Positions 27,058-36,437 of a DNA stretch of 64,000 nucleotides are shown in pieces. This DNA is from Parerythrobacter_A sp963761775 (GTDB lineage: Bacteria; Pseudomonadota; Alphaproteobacteria; Sphingomonadales; Sphingomonadaceae). The notes below the pieces were generated by a model. That model did not search any database. It worked only from the letters and a program-made list of their open reading frames with translations, and had not been told where the DNA came from. The translations under genes and the position numbers were made by a program. The stretch is from contig CAVXIF010000011.1 of NCBI GenBank assembly GCA_963761775.1, positions 620,001-684,000 of the forward strand, given 5' to 3'. Each line of letters begins with the position of its first letter. Within the stretch, counting starts at the first letter, position 1.

Positions 27058-28257
27058 TTACGCGCGGGCTTCGGTGTCCCCGACAGCCTCTATCGGGAAC
27101 CGCACGGTGAAGGTGGTGCCGACGCCTTCCTTGCTGGCAATATCCAGCCTTCCCGCATGGCGTTCCACGATATGCTTGACGATGGCGAGGCCCAGCCCCG
27201 TTCCGCCCGATGCGCGGCTCCGGCCCGGTTCGGTGCGATAGAACCGCCGCGTAAGGTGGGGAAGGTGCTCCGCTGCGATGCCTTCGCCGCGATCCACAAT
27301 CATCAGCCTGGGTTCGCCATTTCTGCCCAGATCCAGCCGGACGGTCACCGGCGAGCTCGCCGCGCCATATTTCAAGGCGTTATCGACCAGATTGCGGACG
27401 AGTTGCTCAAGCTGGCGCGGGTCGCCCTTGATTGGGGGTACGTCCGCAAGGTCCAGCTTGACCCGCTCGGCCCGTTCCAGCCCCGCCGCATCGCGAGAGG
27501 CTCGCTCCACGATCTCGGCAAGCTGCACGCGTTCTTCCGGACGGTCGTTCTTCTCCGCCTCCACCCGCGACAGCGACATCAGATCGCTTACCAGCGATTG
27601 CATCCGGCTTGCTTCTTTCAAGATTGTGCTGAGGAATTTCTCGCGCACATTGGGATGCTTTGCCGCGCCGTCTTCCAGCAGCGTCTCGACATAGCCGATA
27701 ATGGAGGCGAGCGGCGTGCGCAGTTCGTGACTGGCATTGGCGACAAAATCGGTGTGCGCGCGGCTGACATCCGCTTCGCTGGACTGGTCAAGCAGTTCGA
27801 TGATCGCGGTTTGCGCATCGAGCTGTTGCAGGTGGAATAGCCAGGCATCGCTACGGCGCACAAGGCCGCGAACCTGCGTGCGGCCATTTCGACCCGCATC
27901 GATCAGCGCGACGGCTTCAGGCTGGCGAAAGGCCACCCGCGCATCCTGCTGCACCACATGGCTGCCCAGCACCCGCCGCGCCGCGCCATTGGCCGTCACG
28001 ATGCGCCCGCGCTCGGTGAGCAGGATGGGTGTGACTGAGTCTTCGATCAGGCGGGTCAGCCCGCGAATATCGTACCGGTCGTCCTTGACCTCACGCTTGT
28101 CTTCGGGGGGCTTCCAATAGGCAAGGGCGAGCGTGCAGACCCATAGCAGCAACACGACGAGCGACAGGGCCAGTTCACCGGTCAGTAAAACGAGAAACGC
28201 GCATGTCGCAATCGCGAGGCAAAGGCCCGCCCAGGGGAAGATACCGCGAACAGGCAT
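27058..28257 (-). CDS. phoR: Phosphate regulon sensor kinase PhoR
   Basis: 399 residues. Two N-terminal membrane helices (about 8-47) are followed by a PAS-like region (about 66-160). The phosphoacceptor His177 is in NASHELRTPL. The HATPase domain has NLVDNALKYG, DRGEGIA and GGTGLGLAIVKHI. It is the upstream gene of the pst/pho run, separated from pstC by 241 bases that hold no gene, and is the predicted partner of PhoB. Confidence 0.94.
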   Translation of the reverse strand: MPVRGIFPWAGLCLAIATCAFLVLLTGELALSLVVLLLWVCTLALAYWKPPEDKREVKDDRYDIRGLTRLIEDSVTPILLTERGRIVTANGAARRVLGSHVVQQDARVAFRQPEAVALIDAGRNGRTQVRGLVRRSDAWLFHLQQLDAQTAIIELLDQSSEADVSRAHTDFVANASHELRTPLASIIGYVETLLEDGAAKHPNVREKFLSTILKEASRMQSLVSDLMSLSRVEAEKNDRPEERVQLAEIVERASRDAAGLERAERVKLDLADVPPIKGDPRQLEQLVRNLVDNALKYGAASSPVTVRLDLGRNGEPRLMIVDRGEGIAAEHLPHLTRRFYRTEPGRSRASGGTGLGLAIVKHIVERHAGRLDIASKEGVGTTFTVRFPIEAVGDTEARA

Positions 28258-28318
28258 GGGTGCGATCTAACGCCAAAATGCTACCCGAACCAGCACCAAT
28301 GGCAGGCCCGGTGAGCGG

Positions 28319-28393
28319 TGGTGACCCCTACGGGAATCGAACCCGTGTTTCAGCCGTGAAAGGGCCGCGTCCTAACCGCTAGACGAAGGGGCC
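28319..28393 (-). tRNA. tRNA-Glu (TTC anticodon)
   Basis: On the minus strand the sequence folds as a complete tRNA. The acceptor stem is GGCCCCT/AGGGGTC (one G-T pair), the D arm is GTCTAGCGGTTAGGAC, the anticodon loop CTTTCAC carries TTC, and the T arm is CGGGTTCGATTCCCG. The discriminator is A, with CCA encoded at 28321-28319. It lies between recJ and phoR. Confidence 0.95.
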
Positions 28394-28483
28394 ATGCCGG
28401 TGCATCGAACCGATGGCGTGGCGGCGCAATTAGGGTTCGACGCCGATTGCGTCAAGACCATCCTTGCATTGTTTGCGTCAGGC

Positions 28484-30275
28484 TCAGTCGGCCCAGGCAG
28501 CATCTTCGACATGCAGTTCGGCGGCGGGGCGCGCACCCCAGTCGTCGATCTTGGCGCGTCCGGCGAGCCACAGTCGCCGTCCCTTGCCGCCATGCAGCAC
28601 CGCTTGCCCCCAGTCGGTCTCCGCCGCGCGGAAGGCGATTGCCTTGATGGAACCGCCGTCCTGCCCGCCCACGATCATGCGCAGGTGGTCGGTGCCGACA
28701 ATGTCTGCCTTGATAAGATGCACCGGGCCGACAGCCAGTTTGGGTCCGGGCCAGCCGACACCGTATGGTCCCGCCGTTTCCAGCGTTTCGACCAGTTCCG
28801 GCGTCAGTCCGCGCGGGGCGATGGCAAGATCCAGCTTGACGCTTTGCGCGCCCCGGGCCTTGGCTACGTCGGCGCCGAGACGCGCATCTAGCCATTCCGC
28901 AATCGCGTCGATCCTGTCGCCCGCCACGGTCAGCCCGGCCGCCATCGCATGGCCCCCGCCCGCGACCAGCAGACCCTCTTCACGCAAGGCGATGATCGCC
29001 GCACCCAGATCGACGCCGGGGATGGAGCGCGCCGAACCCTTGCCTTCACCGCTATTCCGCATCGCGTGCGATAACCACGGTGGGCTTGCCGGTTTTTTCC
29101 TTCAGTCGGCCTGCGACAATGCCGATGACGCCTGGATGCCACCCTTCTCCCGAAACCACGATGACCGAGCGGTTGTGCTGGGCGGCAAGCTGGTCCTCCG
29201 CCTCCTCCTGCACACCCGCCTCGACGCCGCGCCGTTCCTCGTTGAGCTGCGATAACTGCGCGGCGATGTCGGCGGCCTCGGCAGCGTCGCCGGTTGTCAG
29301 CAACCGGACGCCCAATGTGGCCTCGCCAACCCGTCCGCCCGCATTGATGCGCGGGCCGAGTGCGAAGCCGAGATCGCTGCATACCGGCGCACGTTTCAGG
29401 CGGCTTGCATCGATCAGTGCCGCCATGCCGATATTCTCGCGCCGCGCCATGATCTTCAGCCCCTGCGCCACGAAGGCCCGGTTGAGACCGTGCAGTTGCG
29501 CTACATCCGCCACGGTGCCCAGCGCCACCAGGTCTAGCAGCGACATCAGGTCCGGCTCCGCCCGCTCGGAAAAATAGCCCTGCCTGCGCAAGACGCGCAC
29601 GATCTCGACGGCCAGCAGGAACGCCACGCCGACCGCCGCGAGATGGCCGAATCCGGCTGCCTCCGCGCTTTCGTCCAGCCGGTTCGGGTTGACCAGTGCG
29701 ATGGTCTTGGGAAGCTCGTGCGCGCATTTGTGATGGTCCACCACCACCACATCGACGCCGGCCTGATGCGCCATGTCCAGCGCCTCGAACGCCATCGCGC
29801 CACAATCGACCGTCACCACCAGCGTGGAGCCGCTTTCGCCTAGCTCGACCAGTGCCTTGCCGCTCGGTCCGTATCCTTCCAGCAGGCGGTCCGGAATGTA
29901 ATACGCCGCGTCGCCGCCCAGCATCCGCACCAGCCGGATCAGCAGCGCCGCGCTGGTGGCGCCATCCACGTCGTAATCGCCGTAGACGGTCATCTGCTCG
30001 CCGGACAGAACCGCTTGCGCGATGCGCTGCGCGGCGGTGTGCATGTCCTGAAAAATCGCGGGATCGGGCAGGAACGCGCGCAGGGTAGGGCGGACGTGGC
30101 GGTCGAGGTCGCTGCGATCCACGCCGCGCGACAGAAGCAACTGCGTGACGATGTCGTCCATTGCTCCGGGTGCTGCGTCCTCCGCCTGTTCCATGTTGCC
30201 GCCGCGCCAGTGCCACGCCTTGCCGCTTAGCGAGCGTTCGATGCCGAAAACGGGGGTAACGGTTCTGGTGGCCAT
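28484..30275 (-). CDS. recJ: Single-stranded-DNA exonuclease RecJ, frameshifted near 29,058
   Basis: Starting at ATG 30275 (MATRTVTPVFGIERS), the first frame holds the DHH phosphoesterase core: GDYDVDGATSAALL and the VVVVDHHKC motif, then INAGGRVG. At 29055-29062 one extra base, probably in GG, causes a stop at 29052. The next frame continues NSGEGKGSARSIPGVDL and holds the DHHA1 motif GGGHAMAAG and the C-terminal OB domain to 28484. Joined length is about 597 residues, normal for RecJ. The enzyme degrades single-stranded DNA 5' to 3' in recombination and mismatch repair. The break is probably a sequence error. Confidence 0.9.
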
Positions 30276-30359
30276 GCGCGCTACCGTAGGCGCGGGGGGG
30301 CGGCACTGCCAAGTGCGCGGCGATTGACAATCCGCCGCCGTGTTGGGACGACCGGCTCG

Positions 30360-30848
30360 ATGGCTACGATACCTAACCTGCTGATTGCGTGGCACAGCCG
30401 CACCGGCACGGCGGAGGCGATGGCGAACGCCGCCGCTGCCGGGGCCGACGCTGTCGCGCGATGTGTCGCGGTGCAGGACGTCACCGCCGAGGAAGTGCTG
30501 ACGGCGGGAGCCTATTTGTTCGTGTGCCCGGAAAATCTCGGCACTATGTCCGGCCTGATGAAGGAAATGTTCGACCGCACCTATTACCCGGCGCTGGGGC
30601 GGATCGAGGGGCGGCCCTATGCGACCGCGATTGCAGCGGGGTCCGACGGCACGGGGGCGCAGCGCGACATCGACCGCATCGTGACGGGATGGCGGCTGAA
30701 GCGGGTGGCGGAACCGTTGATCGTCAACACCGAAGCCCAGACGCCGGAGCGCATCATGGCCGCGAAGTCGTGCCCACCCGCAGCGCTTGCGCGATGCGAA
30801 GAGCTGGGCGCGGCGCTGGCCGAGGGACTGCGGATGGGTGTATTCTAG
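30360..30848 (+). CDS. Flavodoxin-family / NAD(P)H-dependent oxidoreductase
   Basis: 162 residues from ATG 30360 (MATIPNLLIAWHSRTGTAE). The FMN phosphate-binding loop HSRTGTAEAMA is at residues 11-21, and VCPENLGTMSGLMKEMFDRTYYPA gives the second flavin loop. It is probably a small FMN-binding electron carrier or reductase of unknown partner. It is divergent from recJ. Confidence 0.8.
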   Translation: MATIPNLLIAWHSRTGTAEAMANAAAAGADAVARCVAVQDVTAEEVLTAGAYLFVCPENLGTMSGLMKEMFDRTYYPALGRIEGRPYATAIAAGSDGTGAQRDIDRIVTGWRLKRVAEPLIVNTEAQTPERIMAAKSCPPAALARCEELGAALAEGLRMGVF

Positions 30849-30889
30849 CATTCGTATCCTGAAAGACTGCTCCGAAATGGAGCACTCTG

Positions 30890-31690
30890 TTGCGCGAGCA
30901 CTCGACGCGGCCCGACTTGCGCGGCACTCTGTGTGTGAGGACATTCAGGGACGCACCCATCGCTACCGATCGCACGACACCGCCGCAGCCGCGTGCAGGG
31001 GAACCGGCTTGTCCTGACGATTCGCCCGGCGTGCCGCCCGACGGTGCGACGCTATGGCTACGCTTCCCGCATGGCACTTGTCCTGATGCAGCATCGCTTG
31101 CGGATGTAGTCGGTGCGGCAACCGGTCTGGCGTTGCACCGCGACGTGGTGGCGGACGGTGGCAGCCTTGCCGCAGACGTGATGTTCGATACCGCGATCTT
31201 CCGAATTTCTGGTCTCGACAGCAACGCGCGCATCGCTATCCGCCACACACCGGACATCGATACGCGCACACTGCCGATGGCAGCGCAGTGGATGGGTTGC
31301 GCGGCGGCGCTGGTCGCGGGCTGGCCGGACTGCATTGCGGCCTTGTGGTCGCCATCGGGCCAGCTCTGCGACCGCACCCCGTTCCTTACCGCCATCGCGC
31401 AATGGCAGTCACGCGGTGTGCTGCCGCTGCGTTTTCTGGTGGCACTGACGCCTACCGATGACGGGCGCATCCGCACCACCGGCTTACGCTATTTCACTGG
31501 TCAGGAGCTGGTCCTCAACCCCGTTGGCGAGGACCGCGATGCCGGGTGCCGACTGGCCGAAACCGTCACCCGCCACCTCATCCAGCGCAGCACCATAGCA
31601 TATAGTGAAGACATGATGGCCCCCGACGGCACCACGCTGCGACTAACCCCCTCGGACGACGGCAAAACCGTGCAAGCCCAGCGCGCTTAA
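30890..31690 (+). CDS. Conserved hypothetical protein
   Basis: 266 residues if the TTG at 30890 is used; GTG codons at 30935 or near 31030 are equally possible, because the first 45 residues are low in structure. The folded part (from about residue 50) is soluble and Trp-rich, with RISGLDSNARIAIRHTP, GCAAALVAGWPDCIAALWSPS and TGLRYFTGQELVLNP. The alternation suggests an alpha/beta domain. I do not recognise a family. The gene follows the flavodoxin gene by 41 bases and is convergent with the nitronate monooxygenase gene (4-base overlap). Confidence 0.6.
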   Translation: MREHSTRPDLRGTLCVRTFRDAPIATDRTTPPQPRAGEPACPDDSPGVPPDGATLWLRFPHGTCPDAASLADVVGAATGLALHRDVVADGGSLAADVMFDTAIFRISGLDSNARIAIRHTPDIDTRTLPMAAQWMGCAAALVAGWPDCIAALWSPSGQLCDRTPFLTAIAQWQSRGVLPLRFLVALTPTDDGRIRTTGLRYFTGQELVLNPVGEDRDAGCRLAETVTRHLIQRSTIAYSEDMMAPDGTTLRLTPSDDGKTVQAQRA

Positions 31691-32655
31691 GCTGTCCGCT
31701 GGACCAGCGCCCCCTGCGCGGCGCGATATTCCGCCTCCATCCGGTCCACGCGCGCCGCGACGGGTTCCACCGCCTCGACCATGCCGACCCCCTGGCCCGA
31801 CCCCCAGATGTCCTTCCATGCCTTCGCCTTGGAATTGCCGCCGGAGCCGAAATTCATCTTGCTGGGGTCGCTTTGCGGCAAGTCGTCAGGGTCCAGCCCC
31901 GCCTTTTCGATGGAACCGCGCAGGTAGTTGCCATGCACGCCGGTGAACAGGTTGCTGTAGACAATATCTTTCGCAGCACTGCCGACGATCTCGTCCTTGT
32001 AGGCCTGGTCGGCATTGGCTTCCTCCGTCGCGATCCACGGGCTGCCGATATAGGCGAAGTCCGCGCCCATCGCCTGTGCGCCCAGCACGCTGCGGCCATG
32101 CGCGATGGAGCCGGACAGCGCGACCAGCCCGTCGAACCAGCTGCGAATTTCCTGCATAAGTGCGAAGGGCGATTGCGTGCCAGCATGCCCGCCAGCGCCC
32201 GCCGCCACCGGAATCAGGCCGGTCGCGCCTTTCTCGATGGCCTTGCGTGCAAAGCGGTCGTTGATGACATCGTGCATGCTGATGCCGCCCCAGCCTTTGA
32301 CGGCGGCAAAGATATCCTCGCGCGCGCCCAGCGAGGTGATGGTCAGCGGCACCTGCCACTTGGCGCAGACCTGCATATCCTCTTCCAGCCGGTCGTTGCT
32401 GCGATGCACGATCTGGTTGACGGCATAGGGCGCGGCGGGGCGGTCTGGATTGTCGCGGTTATGCGCGGCCAGTTCCTCGGTAATGCGATGCAGCCATTCG
32501 TCCAGCACGCCGGACGGACGCGCGTTCAGCGCCGGAAACGATCCGATCACCCCGGCCTTGCACTGCGCGATGACCAGGTCCGGACCGGACACGATGAAAA
32601 GCGGTGCACCGATGATCGGCAGGCGCAGTTTGTCGAAAGGGGCGGGTAGAGGCAT
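31687..32655 (-). CDS. Nitronate monooxygenase / NAD(P)H-dependent flavin oxidoreductase
   Basis: 322 residues from ATG 32655 with GGAG eight bases upstream. TIM-barrel FMN enzyme: LRLPIIGAPLFIVSGPDLV at the start, GAGGHAGTQ near residue 152 and GADFAYIGSPWIAT for the phosphate-binding region. The family oxidises alkyl nitronates to carbonyl compounds, but many members have other FMN-dependent reactions. The next gene downstream in the minus direction is the convergent hypothetical protein. Confidence 0.88.
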   Translation of the reverse strand: MPLPAPFDKLRLPIIGAPLFIVSGPDLVIAQCKAGVIGSFPALNARPSGVLDEWLHRITEELAAHNRDNPDRPAAPYAVNQIVHRSNDRLEEDMQVCAKWQVPLTITSLGAREDIFAAVKGWGGISMHDVINDRFARKAIEKGATGLIPVAAGAGGHAGTQSPFALMQEIRSWFDGLVALSGSIAHGRSVLGAQAMGADFAYIGSPWIATEEANADQAYKDEIVGSAAKDIVYSNLFTGVHGNYLRGSIEKAGLDPDDLPQSDPSKMNFGSGGNSKAKAWKDIWGSGQGVGMVEAVEPVAARVDRMEAEYRAAQGALVQRTA

Positions 32656-32702
32656 TGTGTTCTCCGGAAGAAATCGCTTTGAAAGTTTAGGAAAGTTTAG
32701 GC

Positions 32703-33752
32703 CTAACCCAGTTTTATCGCATCGCCTATTCCGTAGAACGCAAGAGCGTTGCCGGCGTATAGGGCGCGCTTCTCCGCATCGGAGTAATTGGCCGTTATAT
32801 GTTTGAAAACGTTCCATAATACCGGATAGCTGGCACCCCAGCGATCAACCGGATAGTTCGATTCAAATGCCGCCCGGTCAGTGCCGAACGCCTCGATACA
32901 TGTTTCGATATAAGGCCGCCACATTGCCGCTAGCTCTTCCGACCCCATGCCTGCCGCCGGTCCTTTGTCCGGTAGTGCGCAGAACGGCATCGCCAGCCCG
33001 CCCAGTTTGACCGACACGTTCCGGCACTCCGCCAATGCGCAAATGGCGGTGCGCCAGCGTGCGAAGGTGTCGTCCAGCGTGCCCGCATAGGGGCCGATAC
33101 CCACCGGCGTACCGCAATGGTCGAGCATGATGCGCTGGTCCGGAAAAGCGCGGGCAAGGTCCAGCACATCGTCCAGCTGCGGCTCCAGCACCCATGCGTC
33201 AAAGGTCAGTCCGCGCGAACCGAGATGCGCGAAGCCGCTGCGGAAGGCATCTTCACGATAAAGCCCTTCCGGTGCGTGGAAGGGCGGGCCGAGCACGGAG
33301 GGGTCGGCATCCCACGCGCCCTGATGGCGAATGCCGCAGAAGCGTCCGTTTCCGGCCGCCACCAGTGCATCCAGCACCGATGCAACGGCATCGCCAAGCG
33401 TCAGGTCCGCATGCCCGACAATCGCCGCGCAGGGGCGGGCCGCACCATACAACCCGCTCGCCCCCTGCGCCGCGACCCCGTTGACATATTCGACCTCGCC
33501 CACCGGCTTCATCGCCGCGTCGCCCGTCGCACGGTAGAACGCGCCGCACTCCATAAAGACAGTGCCGACGATATTGTGACCCGTCGCCATATCTGCGGAG
33601 AGCTGTTCGAACCCGTACTGCGCCGCACCCGCAATGGTCTCCACGAACGGATGCCGGGGTTCGGGAAAAGCGGGCAGCATGGGGCGCAAGTCCCACAGGT
33701 GATGATGCGCATCGAGGATCGGCAGATCGGGTTCGAGGATCGTTTCGTTCAT
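32703..33752 (-). CDS. Amidohydrolase family protein (Amidohydro_2)
   Basis: 349 residues from ATG 33752 (MNETILEPDLPILDAHHHLWDL). The DAHHHLWD motif, IMLDHCGTPVG in the middle and ESNYPVDRWG near the end are typical of the PF04909 group (decarboxylase/lactonase-type metal hydrolases). The upstream TTG 33770 is an alternative start. It probably shares a transcript with the nitronate monooxygenase gene 47 bases further on. The substrate is unknown. Confidence 0.87.
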   Translation of the reverse strand: MNETILEPDLPILDAHHHLWDLRPMLPAFPEPRHPFVETIAGAAQYGFEQLSADMATGHNIVGTVFMECGAFYRATGDAAMKPVGEVEYVNGVAAQGASGLYGAARPCAAIVGHADLTLGDAVASVLDALVAAGNGRFCGIRHQGAWDADPSVLGPPFHAPEGLYREDAFRSGFAHLGSRGLTFDAWVLEPQLDDVLDLARAFPDQRIMLDHCGTPVGIGPYAGTLDDTFARWRTAICALAECRNVSVKLGGLAMPFCALPDKGPAAGMGSEELAAMWRPYIETCIEAFGTDRAAFESNYPVDRWGASYPVLWNVFKHITANYSDAEKRALYAGNALAFYGIGDAIKLG

Positions 33753-33898
33753 GCAAGCTCGCTTCTGCAAGGAGGGTGGCGTAATGCGTATCGTGCCGGT
33801 TTTGCCGCCGGTGTTCCATCGCCGGCGATACGTTGCTATCTGTTGCGCCTGCCTACCAGATAACGCAGTTCAGAACAGACAGGACATCTTACTTACCC

Positions 33899-34267
33899 AT
33901 GCCATCCTTTACTCCGCCCAATTTCGACGAACGTACCAAAGCCGCCGAGAAGGCCAAGGCCGCAGCACTGGCCAAGCTGAAGGCGAAGAAGCCGCCGACC
34001 GAGGAGGAAATCGCCGCTGCCAAGGCGAAGCGTGCGGAGCGCGAGGCGGCGGAGGCGGTCGCGCGGGCCGAGAAGAAGGCGGCGTTCGAGAAGAAGAAGG
34101 CTGACGCAAAGGCGGAAAAGGAAGCGAAGATCGCTGCCGAAATCGCCGAGAAGGAAGCGGCCCAGGCGGCCAAGAAGCCCAAGAAGACCGAGGAAGAGAA
34201 AAAGGCGGAGCGCGATGCCCGCTACGCCGCCCGCAAGGCGCGCAAATCCAAGAAAAAGCGGCGCTAG
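33899..34267 (+). CDS. DUF6481-type Lys/Ala-rich protein
   Basis: 122 residues from ATG 33899 (MPSFTPPNFDERTKAAEKAK). Almost the whole protein is a charged Ala/Lys/Glu-rich helix with repeated AEKKA and AEIAEKEAA motifs, ending in KARKSKKKRR. This is the composition of DUF6481 proteins of Sphingomonadales. It could be a nucleic-acid-binding or coiled-coil protein; its function is not known. It overlaps the convergent leuA stop by 4 bases. Confidence 0.75.
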   Translation: MPSFTPPNFDERTKAAEKAKAAALAKLKAKKPPTEEEIAAAKAKRAEREAAEAVARAEKKAAFEKKKADAKAEKEAKIAAEIAEKEAAQAAKKPKKTEEEKKAERDARYAARKARKSKKKRR

Positions 34268-35964
34268 TCTGCGCCCGACTCAAGAGCTGAGCCAGCTACG
34301 GCATTGGCCGCGCTAAGCACGGCGCGCACGCTGGCGGTGGCGACATCCTCGTCTATCCCGACGCCCCATACCGCGTCACCATCGTGGGTGCGGCATTCCA
34401 GATAGGCGGCAGCAGTCGCGTCGCGTCCGCTGCCCAGCGCGTGTTCGGTATAATCCTGCACCTGCAACCGGATGCCGAAGCTGTCCTCCAGCGTGCCGAG
34501 TACCGAGGATATGAGGCCGTTGCCGCGCCCGCTGACGCGCTGCTCCTCGCCCGCGACGGCGATGGTGCCTGCAAAGATGCGTGTGCCGTCGGAGGCGCGG
34601 CTCTCCTCGTAATCGACCAGGCGGAACCGTTTGTCGGTGCCGCCGATGTGATACGCGCTTTGGAAGGCCTGCCAGATATCGGCCGCTTCCAGCTCGCGGC
34701 CAAGTTCGTCGGCCATGCCCTGCACATGGCGGCTGAAATGCGCCTGTAGCGGCTTGGGCAGCTTGAGGCCCTGGTCCTGTTCCAGCACCCAGGCAAACCC
34801 GCCTTTGCCGCTTTGCGAATTGACCCGGATCACGGCCTCGTAATCGCGGCCCAGATCGGCGGGGTCCACGGGCAGGTAGGGAACGCGCCACAGCGCGTCG
34901 TTCTGCACTGTGCGGGCTTCGAAGCCCTTCTTGATCGCGTCCTGATGACTGCCGGAAAAGGCGGTATAGACAAGATCGCCACCATAGGGATGGCGCTGGT
35001 GCACGGGCAGGCCGTTGCAGTACTCCACAGTCTCTATAACGTCGTCGATCTGCGAAAAATCGAGTTTCGGATCAATGCCTTGCGTGTACAGGTTCAGACC
35101 CATTGTCACCAGGCAGCAGTTCCCCGTCCGCTCGCCATTGCCGAACAGGCAGCCTTCCACCCGGTCCGCCCCCGCCATCAGGCCCAGCTCCGCCGCCGCG
35201 ACGCCGGTGCCGCGATCGTTATGCGTGTGCAGGCTGATGACGGCAGTGTCGCGGTTGGGCAGGTTGCGGCAGAAATACTCGATCTGGTCGGCGTAGATAT
35301 TGGGCGTCGCCGCCTCCACCGTGGCGGGCAGGTTCAGGATGATCGGGCGGTCCGGCGTGGGGACCAGCACCTCCATCACGGCGGCGCAGACTTCGATACT
35401 GAAATCGAGTTCGGCGGTGGAGAAGGTTTCGGGCGAATACTGGAAATGCCAGTCGGTATCTGGCCGTGCCGCCGCCTCGTCGCGCATGATCTTTGCGCCC
35501 GACACCGCGATATCGCGCACTTCGGCCTTGGACATGCGGAACACGATATCGCGCCAGGCGGGGCTGACCGCGTTGTAGAGGTGGACGATGGCGGTGCGCG
35601 CGCCCTCGAGGCTGGCGAAGCTGGTGCGGATCAGGTCTTCGCGGCTTTGCGTCAGCACCTGCACCATCACATCGTCCGGCACCCGCCCGCTGCGTACCAG
35701 CCCCTGGATGAAGTCGAACTCGGTTGCCCCGGCGCTGGGGAAGCCGACCTCGATTTCCTTCACGCCGATACCCGTCAGCATGTCGAAGAACCGGTTCTTC
35801 TTCACCGCGTCCATCGGATCGATGATGGACTGGTTGCCATCGCGCAGGTCGGTGCTGAGCCAGCGGGGCGGGGTGGTTATGGTGCGCGTCGGCCATTGCC
35901 GGTCGGGCAGATCGACTTGCGGGAAGGCGCGGTATTTCGCGGAAGGATCGGTCAGCATCGGCAT
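34264..35964 (-). CDS. leuA: 2-isopropylmalate synthase
   Basis: 566 residues, the long (type 2) form. It condenses acetyl-CoA and 2-oxoisovalerate in the first leucine-specific step. The catalytic barrel starts with STDLRDGNQS (residues 37-46); the metal ligands are in SLHTHNDRGTG, and the C-terminal allosteric domain begins near 430. ATG at 35964 or at 35958 can serve as start. It is 4 kb away from ilvB on the same strand and probably belongs to a separate transcription unit. Confidence 0.95.
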   Translation of the reverse strand: MPMLTDPSAKYRAFPQVDLPDRQWPTRTITTPPRWLSTDLRDGNQSIIDPMDAVKKNRFFDMLTGIGVKEIEVGFPSAGATEFDFIQGLVRSGRVPDDVMVQVLTQSREDLIRTSFASLEGARTAIVHLYNAVSPAWRDIVFRMSKAEVRDIAVSGAKIMRDEAAARPDTDWHFQYSPETFSTAELDFSIEVCAAVMEVLVPTPDRPIILNLPATVEAATPNIYADQIEYFCRNLPNRDTAVISLHTHNDRGTGVAAAELGLMAGADRVEGCLFGNGERTGNCCLVTMGLNLYTQGIDPKLDFSQIDDVIETVEYCNGLPVHQRHPYGGDLVYTAFSGSHQDAIKKGFEARTVQNDALWRVPYLPVDPADLGRDYEAVIRVNSQSGKGGFAWVLEQDQGLKLPKPLQAHFSRHVQGMADELGRELEAADIWQAFQSAYHIGGTDKRFRLVDYEESRASDGTRIFAGTIAVAGEEQRVSGRGNGLISSVLGTLEDSFGIRLQVQDYTEHALGSGRDATAAAYLECRTHDGDAVWGVGIDEDVATASVRAVLSAANAVAGSALESGAD

Positions 35965-36039
35965 GATGCCACGAAACCTAGCGCTTCTTGCCCCGTATGG
36001 CGAGAACGGCGTGCGCGGATCGCACGCCGTTCGCCCTGA

Positions 36040-36357
36040 TTAGCCCCCGTCCATCGCTTCTTTCTTGTTAGTCTCGGCGTGGATGCGCACACCCTTCACC
36101 CAATCGTCGCAGGATTCGCTGTAATCAGCGCTGATTTGCGTGATGGCGTCCGTGCTTGGGCCATCTGGCTTGGTCGCGTTGAAATCCATGTCGAGAATGC
36201 CGTCTTCGGGCGGCGTGATATAGACATAGGGGCTGAGTTCCGGCGCGGACCATCCGCCGGTGCGGACATTGCCCTTCGCCGTAACGGACAGGGTGCGCGG
36301 GTTGCTTTTGCCGATGCTGCAGTTGACATCGGTGACTTCCAGTATTGCGTCGCTCAT
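36040..36357 (-). CDS. Small hypothetical protein (105 aa)
   Basis: A soluble, beta-rich 105-residue protein (MSDAILEVTDVNCSIGKSNP) with two cysteines and the segment WSAPELSPYVYITPPEDGILDMDF. There is no signal peptide and no recognised family. AGAACAGCG precedes the start. It stands alone between leuA and the YceI-family gene. Confidence 0.65.
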   Translation of the reverse strand: MSDAILEVTDVNCSIGKSNPRTLSVTAKGNVRTGGWSAPELSPYVYITPPEDGILDMDFNATKPDGPSTDAITQISADYSESCDDWVKGVRIHAETNKKEAMDGG

Positions 36358-36437
36358 CGCTGTTCTCCGGATTGGTGATGGAACGCGACCCTTATTATCC
36401 AGTGAGACCTATCATAGATTAAGTCTGGACGGCAATC

